In this document: piece after piece, positions 60,501 through 64,000 of the stretch | Layout: each line of letters starts with the position of its first letter | Numbering within the stretch: position 1 is the first letter of the stretch | Source of the DNA: Pithys albifrons albifrons | Lineage: Eukaryota; Chordata; Aves; Passeriformes; Thamnophilidae | Direction: 5' to 3' | NCBI RefSeq assembly: GCF_047495875.1 | Contig: NC_092473.1 | Span: forward strand, 16,598,388-16,662,387 | DNA length: 64,000 nt | Notes under the pieces: model-generated | What the model saw: only the letters and a program-made list of their open reading frames with translations | What the model was told of the DNA's origin: nothing | Databases searched by the model: none | Translations under genes and position numbers: made by a program

Positions 60501-62765
60501 GGTAAGCTTGATATTTAAATTATTTCAAGTTTAAACCATTTTTTGTTCCTGGTTTTACAAGAAAACTGAGAATAAGATTTGTGTGAAGCCTCACAAAGTC
60601 CATTGATGCTGATTCCATGTTTTCAGTTGTCCGTAGCCATTGATACTTAAGGTTTCCTTTCCCTTTTCAGTAAAACCCAGAGAGTTTAAAGCTAAACTGA
60701 TACTTCTTTTACCAATCTCCTGCCCAAGAGCAATGTTAGTTCAGGTCTCCGTGAGCACAGGCTGGTTTTGGTGTAGCTGAAGCCTGGAGCCCCCCTGGGT
60801 GCTGCAGCCACTCTCCTGCCCACAGGGTTACTGCAGGATAAGCGGCTGGAGATGGACAAGCACGGCCTGGGCGTTGGAGATTACAATCGTGTGGTTGGAA
60901 AAGGCCCTGGTTCTCGTCCCCAAATTCCCAAAGAGTCTTCCATGGATCGCGGTCCTTACTTCGATAAGGTCAGTGGGGGTCTCACTGGTGGGCACTTCTG
61001 ATCTCCTCTGACTCTGCATTCTGAGTGGTTACTTGTGTGCTCCTGAGCTCTGCAGGGAGTACGGAGGGGAATGAGAGGTTTCTGGTTAACCCACGAGATA
61101 GGATCTGTTCTTTTTAACTCACTGATATGCAATACTTTCTGTAGCCCTTTGCAGTGCCAATGACTAACTTGATCTCTTTTGTTTTCTGCCTATTTCCTGC
61201 TGGTGCTGGACTGTCCTGTGACTCTCCCTTCTGCTCCTGGCAATGGTTTCTCCCTTCTGCTTGCTTGCTGGCTGGTTGTTGCGCCTCGGTTTGTCTGTCC
61301 CATCAGGATGGCATTGTAGCAGACGAGTCCCAAAACATGCAGTTTATGTCCAATCAAAACATGAAGCTTCCCCCTTCAAATAATGCACTACCTAACCAAG
61401 CCCTGGGCTCCCTAACAGGGCTGGGTATGCAAAACTTGAATTCTGTTAGACAGGTAAGGCTATGGTCATATCCTTGGCATGTTACTTGACAGCATGTAAT
61501 GCCTTTTGATATAACATTGTAGCTGCCTATGTGATGGATACCTGTGTAACTTGTAATTGAAATGCATGGTGTGGGAGAAGCAGCAGAACCAGAACCTTTA
61601 TTGCCACTGACTGTCTGTCTTTTCCCCAGAATGGCAATCCCAGTGTGTTTGGTGTTGGGAATATAGCAGCACAGCCCAGGAGCATGCAGCAGCCTCCAGC
61701 ACAACCTCTTAATTCATCTCAGCCTAATCCACGTGCTCAAGTGCCTCCTCCATTACTATCCCCTCAGGTAATTGAGTACAGAAGGCATTCTGTGTTTAGA
61801 CTACCTAAATGCTGCTTCAGAAAATTGTCCCGTGTTTGTTGGTGTTGCTGATATTCTGTAAATATTTGGGGACATATTTGACTTGCAAAGTGTTTCAGAA
61901 AGCAGCCAGCTGTTGACCAGAGGTTATAATATTCCACATAATCCAGGCTAAGTAGTTGCCCATTACAGTCACTCACTCTTGGTCCTGGTCTCTTTTGCAG
62001 GTTCCAGTATCATTACTGAAGTATGCACCAAACAACGGTGGCCTGAGCCCACTTTTTGGCCCACAACAGGTAGCCATGTTGAATCAACTGTCCCAGTTAA
62101 ACCAGCTTTCTCAGATCTCCCAGTTACAGGTAAGCAGCCCAGGCTGGTCGCTGGTGTTGTGTGAGTGAGTGGAGCCCGTGTGGGCCGTGCCTGTCGCTAA
62201 AGCCCCGCGCCCCCCCTGTCTCGCAGCGGCTGTTGGCTCAGCAGCAAAAGGCGCAGTCTCCAAGGAGCATGCCCTCGGGGGGTCGGCAGCAGCAGGAGCA
62301 GCAGGTAAACAAACACCTTTATTTTAACTTCCCAAGCTCTTTACGACTGTTTTTCATTCTGAGCTGTATTTCTTGCTGTGAATTGCATTGAAGTGTGCTG
62401 GAGTGACTTGGGTTTGACAGGCTTTAAAGGAGGGACTCAGTGCTGGGGTTTGGCTGTGTGGGATGCACAGAGCACAAAGATGCGTTTCATTCTCTTTCTT
62501 TAAATGTGGGAAAGTTTTTGCCCATTGATACTGTAACTGCTCTGTTTTTTTAAGGGTCGATCTCTTAGTATGCAGCAACAGATGATGCAACAGTCCCGTC
62601 AGCTTGATCCAAACCTGTTAATGAAGCAGCAAACTCCACCCTCTCAACAGCAGTCACTCCATCAGCCCTCCATGAAATCCTTCCTTGAGAATGTCATACC
62701 CCACACTACTCCTGAGCTGCAGAAAGGGCCGTCACCAATCAATGCATTCAGCAGCTTCCCTATAG
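30575..62765 (+). CDS. TNRC6A: TNRC6A (GW182), 3'-partial, 17 coding exons
   Basis: TNRC6A is the cytoplasmic (P-body) scaffold that binds Argonaute through GW/WG tryptophans and recruits PABP and the CCR4-NOT and PAN2-PAN3 deadenylases, so microRNA targets are repressed. Joining 30575-30579, 31722-31769, 40543-40633, 42178-42199, 48514-48846, 52628-52675, 55120-57711, 58502-58666, 58842-59017, 59194-59274, 59699-59750, 60826-60968, 61307-61453, 61630-61767, 62001-62129, 62227-62304 and 62555-62765 gives one open frame of 4459 nt (1486 codons plus one base). Every junction is GT/AG. Residues 1-55 are charged ([10 protein letters not shown]..., then [13 protein letters not shown]); about 183-1160 are GW-rich with some 30 GW/WG sites; about 1161-1225 match the UBA-like region; about 1302-1486 are Q-rich. 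The family is about 1700-1960 residues long, so the PAM2, RRM and C-terminus lie to the right. It is TNRC6A rather than B or C because of long matches such as [19 protein letters not shown] and [13 protein letters not shown], recalled from the mammalian protein. Confidence 0.97.
30826..31525 (+). repeat. Intron 1 minisatellite, about 23 copies of a 26-35 bp unit
   Basis: The core GGGGACAGGTGGGACA recurs about 23 times from 30848 to 31518, with spacer variants (ACACAGGGATGGTGTT, ACACACAGGGATGGGTGTT, AGAGCAGGGATGGGTGTT) that make units of 26 to 35 bp. A degenerate first copy starts near 30826. The array fills some 60 percent of intron 1 (30580-31721), and each copy carries the donor-like word CAGGT. 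Open frames across it are artefacts. Confidence 0.95.
31722..31769 (+). CDS. TNRC6A: TNRC6A exon 2
   Basis: A 48-nt exon between acceptor TTCTCTTCCAG and donor GTAAAAGG. It encodes (R)[15 protein letters not shown](R), a charged, probably helical N-terminal peptide that differs from the mammalian version only at a few positions. It enters and leaves in phase 2. An in-frame ATG at 31693 lies upstream of its acceptor and the frame stays open across it; see findings. Confidence 0.93.
31770..40542 (+). other. TNRC6A: TNRC6A intron 2 (8.8 kb)
   Basis: Bounded by donor GTAAAAGG and acceptor GTGTGGTTCAG. It contains one CR1-like fragment (35812-35890) and a short GATT/TGTT simple repeat at 35641-35665. 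No extra coding exon was recognised. Confidence 0.85.
35812..35890 (-). mobile_element. CR1-like fragment in TNRC6A intron 2
   Basis: CCTTGTCCCCAAGTGTCACA, then TCCACACAGCTGTTAAATCC and CTCCAGGGATGGGGACTGGG, resembles the complement of the CR1 segment reading TCCCCATCCCTGGA...GTTTAA...GTGTGG.ACTTGGGGACA. Short and diverged; identification by eye only. Confidence 0.5.
40543..40633 (+). CDS. TNRC6A: TNRC6A exon 3
   Basis: A 91-nt exon between acceptor GTGTGGTTCAG and donor GTATGTG. It encodes [19 protein letters not shown] followed by [12 protein letters not shown], an acidic-then-lysine-rich coiled-coil-like segment also found in TNRC6B ([18 protein letters not shown]). It ends in phase 0. 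Confidence 0.96.
40634..42177 (+). other. TNRC6A: TNRC6A intron 3 (1.5 kb)
   Basis: Donor GTATGTG, acceptor with a long pyrimidine tract. AT-leaning sequence with nothing else recognised. Confidence 0.85.
42178..42199 (+). CDS. TNRC6A: TNRC6A exon 4 (22-nt microexon)
   Basis: This microexon encodes AIEQKIK plus the first base of the next codon. The acceptor has a long pyrimidine tract (CTTTTTTCTTGTTCTAG) and the donor is the near-perfect GTAAGT. The peptide corresponds to ATEQKIK of mammalian TNRC6A and VTEQKTK of TNRC6B. Skipping it would shift the frame, so it should be constitutive in the full-length mRNA. Confidence 0.93.
44740..45020 (+). promoter_or_regulatory. CpG-rich patch inside TNRC6A intron 4
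   Basis: Sequence such as GTGCCGGGCGCTGCCCCCGG and AACCCGCGCCGGGTT stands out in an otherwise AT-leaning intron. It could be an internal promoter or enhancer. I see no convincing exon or splice donor with coding continuity, so this is a composition-based call only. Confidence 0.3.
47056..47165 (+). repeat. 14-bp tandem repeat in TNRC6A intron 4
   Basis: TGCCCACCCTTGTC repeats nearly perfectly about 7.7 times and ends at CCCACCTGTATG. Copy identity is very high, so the array is probably length-polymorphic. It is non-coding. Confidence 0.95.
48514..48846 (+). CDS. TNRC6A: TNRC6A exon 5 (linker with residual CAG tract)
   Basis: A 333-nt exon between acceptor GGTGGTGGCAG and donor GTGAGG, about residues 56-166. 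It contains [14 protein letters not shown], a Ser/Thr/Asn-rich stretch, a very short Gln run ([11 protein letters not shown]), then the conserved [20 protein letters not shown] and a Ser/Gly-rich tail. In mammals the Gln run is a long CAG/CAA tract, the source of the name trinucleotide repeat containing 6A; here it is only a few codons (48615-48640). No function is assigned to the REVPPRFRH block beyond its conservation among TNRC6 paralogues. Confidence 0.96.
48847..52627 (+). other. TNRC6A: TNRC6A intron 5 (3.8 kb)
   Basis: Donor GTGAGG, acceptor with nine Ts before GTAG. An 85-codon frame at 50710-50967 is present but has no recognisable similarity. Nothing else identified. Confidence 0.8.
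52628..52675 (+). CDS. TNRC6A: TNRC6A exon 6, likely 48-nt cassette exon
   Basis: The acceptor is very strong (TTTTTTTTTGTAG) and the donor is weak (CAG then GTTAGC). The exon encodes [16 protein letters not shown], enters and leaves in phase 1, and is exactly 16 codons, so it can be included or skipped without a frame change. Skipping gives ...[14 protein letters not shown], which aligns with the mammalian isoform I recall (KNQSDINHS). Coding character, splice signals and phase fit support an exon; how often it is used is unknown. Confidence 0.75.
52676..55119 (+). other. TNRC6A: TNRC6A intron 6 (2.4 kb)
   Basis: Donor GTTAGC (weak), acceptor CTTCCTTTTAG. AT-rich with T runs near 52750-52780. 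No exon or repeat recognised. Confidence 0.8.
55120..57711 (+). CDS. TNRC6A: TNRC6A exon 7, GW-rich Argonaute-binding region
   Basis: This 2592-nt exon, acceptor CTTCCTTTTAG and donor GTAAGC, codes for about residues 183-1046. It is rich in Ser, Asn, Gly and Thr and has about 26 GW or WG pairs, densest after 56880 ([60 protein letters not shown]). In GW182 proteins such tryptophans insert into pockets on the Argonaute PIWI domain. The block [20 protein letters not shown] (about 56643-56702) and the [18 protein letters not shown] block (about 57517-57570) are among the best conserved stretches of the family. The region is otherwise predicted to be disordered. [11 protein letters not shown] motif near 55202 resembles TNRC6B. 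Open frame continues 32 codons past the donor, so intron 7 retention would truncate the protein. Confidence 0.98.
57712..58501 (+). other. TNRC6A: TNRC6A intron 7
   Basis: 790 bp, donor GTAAGC, acceptor GCTTTGCAAAG. The coding frame of exon 7 stays open for 32 codons to a TAA at 57807-57809, so retention would give a truncated GW-rich protein. Nothing else recognised. Confidence 0.85.
58502..58666 (+). CDS. TNRC6A: TNRC6A exon 8, GW-rich
   Basis: A 165-nt exon coding [20 protein letters not shown], then [15 protein letters not shown] and [15 protein letters not shown]. It adds four more GW/WG sites to the Argonaute-binding region. The acceptor (GCTTTGCAAAG) has a modest pyrimidine tract and the donor is GTGAGT. 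Phase 1 on both sides and 55 codons net, so skipping would keep the frame. Compared with the human protein I recall, one WGEP unit is missing at its start. Confidence 0.95.
58842..59017 (+). CDS. TNRC6A: TNRC6A exon 9
   Basis: A 176-nt exon, acceptor TCCACAACCAG and donor GTAAAG. It codes [20 protein letters not shown], then [20 protein letters not shown] and [14 protein letters not shown]. KSMQDxW and the acidic WEEEED-xxxGxWN block are shared by the three vertebrate TNRC6 paralogues. It ends in phase 0. Confidence 0.96.
59194..59274 (+). CDS. TNRC6A: TNRC6A exon 10, start of UBA-like region
   Basis: An 81-nt exon (27 codons), acceptor TTCTATTTTTAAG and donor GTAAGT. It codes [20 protein letters not shown] followed by FTNLSFS. 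It aligns with the first helix region of the UBA-like domain in TNRC6C (KQDEAWIMSRLIKQLTDMGF). As in mammalian TNRC6A, the canonical MGF-type loop is degenerate (NLSFS), so ubiquitin binding is doubtful. The basic KKRRRER segment I recall in human TNRC6A at this junction is not encoded here. Confidence 0.95.
59699..59750 (+). CDS. TNRC6A: TNRC6A exon 11
   Basis: A 52-nt exon, acceptor TTGTTACTTCAG and donor GTAAGA. It codes [17 protein letters not shown] plus one base, matching mammalian RDSPEENVQSNKMDLSG. This is the second helix of the UBA-like segment (compare REPAEEALKSNNMNL in TNRC6C). Confidence 0.94.
59751..60825 (+). other. TNRC6A: TNRC6A intron 11 (1.1 kb)
   Basis: Donor GTAAGA, acceptor CTCTCCTGCCCACAG. 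Mostly AT-rich, with no exon or repeat recognised. The smaller introns 10 (59275-59698) and 12 (60969-61306) are likewise plain. Confidence 0.85.
60826..60968 (+). CDS. TNRC6A: TNRC6A exon 12
   Basis: A 143-nt exon, acceptor CTCTCCTGCCCACAG and donor GTCAGT. It codes [20 protein letters not shown], then [19 protein letters not shown] and MDRGPYFDK. It completes the UBA-like region and carries the conserved GSRPxIxKESS motif between the GW-rich and Q-rich parts. Confidence 0.95.
61307..61453 (+). CDS. TNRC6A: TNRC6A exon 13
   Basis: A 147-nt exon (49 codons), acceptor TTGTCTGTCCCATCAG and donor GTAAGG. It codes [20 protein letters not shown], then [20 protein letters not shown] and MQNLNSVRQ. 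The [20 protein letters not shown] motif is shared with TNRC6C. Phase 0 on both sides. Confidence 0.96.
61630..61767 (+). CDS. TNRC6A: TNRC6A exon 14, Q/P-rich
   Basis: A 138-nt exon (46 codons), acceptor CTGTCTTTTCCCCAG and donor GTAATT. It codes [20 protein letters not shown], then [20 protein letters not shown] and PLLSPQ. This begins the Q-rich region that helps target GW182 proteins to P-bodies. Phase 0 on both sides. Confidence 0.96.
62001..62129 (+). CDS. TNRC6A: TNRC6A exon 15, Q-rich
   Basis: A 129-nt exon (43 codons), acceptor GGTCTCTTTTGCAG and donor GTAAGC. It codes [20 protein letters not shown], then [20 protein letters not shown] and QLQ. The periodic Leu/Gln pattern ([15 protein letters not shown]) could form a helix or coiled coil for self-association. 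Phase 0 on both sides. Confidence 0.96.
62227..62304 (+). CDS. TNRC6A: TNRC6A exon 16, Q-rich
   Basis: A 78-nt exon (26 codons), acceptor CCCCCTGTCTCGCAG and donor GTAAAC. It codes [20 protein letters not shown] and QQQEQQ. It follows a short intron of 97 bp. Phase 0 on both sides, so it could be skipped without a frameshift. Confidence 0.94.
62555..62765 (+). CDS. TNRC6A: TNRC6A exon 17 (last exon in the window)
   Basis: A 211-nt exon, acceptor TCTGTTTTTTTAAG and donor GTGGGT. It codes [20 protein letters not shown], then [20 protein letters not shown] and [20 protein letters not shown], ending [10 protein letters not shown]. It leaves in phase 1. The family continues with GLNSNLNVNMDM, which I could not find before the window ends, so the next exon is more than 1.2 kb downstream. 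Confidence 0.95.
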
Positions 62766-64000
62766 GTGGGTCTCCTGCAGTCAGTCCATGCTTGTGTGAC
62801 AACTTTTCCCCTTGCCTGCCTCCTGAAAAGAGTGACTGTAATCCAGTCAGCATTTTCCATTTTAGTGGAAGTCGTAATTCTTTGGGGGCTTACCCAGTTA
62901 CCCATGTTCCAAAGAGCTTTTCCCCAAGTGCTCTCATTCCCAGTGACTGTCCTTGTCTCAGTGCCATGCACTTTACAGTCATAAGGAATGGCTCGCTCGG
63001 GTCCCTTGGCATCAGTGGTACAAAGTCCTGATTACTGGTGCTAAAAATCTTTTGGAAGCCAAATCCATTCAAAGAATCCATTAAGGTAGCCACATTTCTT
63101 TGGATTTCCAAAATGTTTTCTACTACTAGAATTGCACAGGTAGAACAAACTGTCCATTTGCCTGTTGGTGGTTTTGTCCAGGAAAAAAAGATTTTGGTTG
63201 TCTCATTTCAGGCAAAATGTCCGAACGTTTATAAATACCAACAACTCCTGTTTCTTTCTCTCTGTGTTTCCAGGCTTCTGTCCAATTTCTACTTCAGAAA
63301 TTTCAGGCTTGTATATTTTCCCCTTTCTTTAGGTCCCTTTTTAATGCTATATTACACTTCCCACAAGTGTTTACTATTTACCTCAGTTTCTTACCCTTAT
63401 TTTTTTCCTCCCCTTCAGTTTTGCTTTTCTTCTTGTTTATTCTAACTGGGTCCTTTCTGTTGGGCTGATTTCCTTTGCATTCCCATTGCCTTTTGCAGAG
63501 AGGTTTGTTTCCCAGGAACTGCAGCTGAAATCCCTGTGCTTGCAGCAGAGTGTGCCAGACCCAGTGGGCAGTGCCAGCCCTGCATGTGCCACACTGAGGT
63601 GCCCTGTGGCCAGTCCCAATTCCAGGCTGCTGCTTCATGGTTTCTGGTGATGGTTGGCATCAGCATCTTAACTGTGCTTTCATTGAAAGAGCAAGGCATA
63701 CAAAGGAAGTTTTTTAGCTATTGGAGACAGTGTTAGTTCTAAGGAAAGGAATATTCCACTTTCTTTCCAAACTCCATGCTGGGGAATTTCATCCTACCCC
63801 CCTCAGGTTCCTTTCTGTTTCATTCCTTGAGCTGGAGTGTACTGTTATGCATCTGCTCACCTGAACTATGGCCACGTCTCAGGAACCTGCAGTATATGAG
63901 AGGTTGCTTTGAGATCCTTCAGGAATCTGCCACAGTATGTAGGAGTTCTTTGGGATCCCTCTAGAGTACCACTATATAGGAAGGTTGCTGTGGTGCAATT
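62766..64000 (+). other. TNRC6A: TNRC6A intron 17, left part
   Basis: Begins with donor GTGGGT and runs to the window edge. I looked for the next conserved block (GLNSNLNVNMD) and did not find it. No repeat or other gene recognised. Confidence 0.75.

Noticed and set aside
1..64000. tRNA, rRNA, CRISPR, prophage or bacterial mobile elements
   Set aside because: I looked for tRNA B-box-like words, regular spacer arrays and phage or insertion-sequence genes and saw none. The window is vertebrate nuclear DNA.
62766..64000. Further TNRC6A exons before the window end
   Set aside because: No sequence encoding the next conserved block or any GW, PAM2 or RRM motif was found here.

Overview
The window looks like nuclear genomic DNA from a bird. 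Two things point there: several short fragments of CR1-type retrotransposon (the usual LINE of birds and reptiles), and one intron-rich gene whose exons I recognise as TNRC6A (GW182), the microRNA silencing scaffold. There are no bacterial, viral or plasmid features.

Positions 1 to about 29.1 kb hold no protein-coding gene that I can support. The stretch is GC-rich and broken by AT-rich blocks. It carries CR1 pieces, four clear tandem repeats or minisatellites (11.2, 16.6 and 21.3 kb, plus a TTTTG run at 0.5 kb), a CpG-island-like block at 12.6-13.35 kb that ends in a good 5' splice site, and weaker CpG-rich patches near 6.6-7.0, 19.2-19.5 and 23.3-23.5 kb. Most open frames here are chance frames in GC-rich or repetitive DNA.

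From 29.1 to 31.5 kb lies the TNRC6A promoter region. A 21-bp minisatellite comes first, then CR1 fragments, then a CpG island with G-rich 5-bp and 15-bp repeats. The first exon follows, with the start codon only five coding bases before the splice donor. Another minisatellite of about 23 copies fills most of intron 1.

From 30.6 kb to the right edge the plus strand carries the first 17 coding exons of TNRC6A. All junctions are GT/AG and all phases agree. They encode 1486 complete residues: the N-terminal charged segment, a short poorly conserved linker, the GW-rich Argonaute-binding region (one 2592-nt exon plus the next two), a UBA-like segment and the Q-rich region. The 3' part of the gene (PAM2/PABP-binding region, RRM, C-terminal silencing domain, 3'UTR) lies beyond the window. 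Points of interest are an in-frame 48-nt exon with a weak donor, a 5'UTR upstream ORF in better start context than the main ATG, a possible alternative start just upstream of exon 2, near-absence of the CAG tract the gene is named for, and a segment resembling the paralogue TNRC6B.

I did not find a previously undescribed biological system. The most useful leads are regulatory: the repeat-rich promoter, the uORF, the cassette exon and the orphan CpG island.
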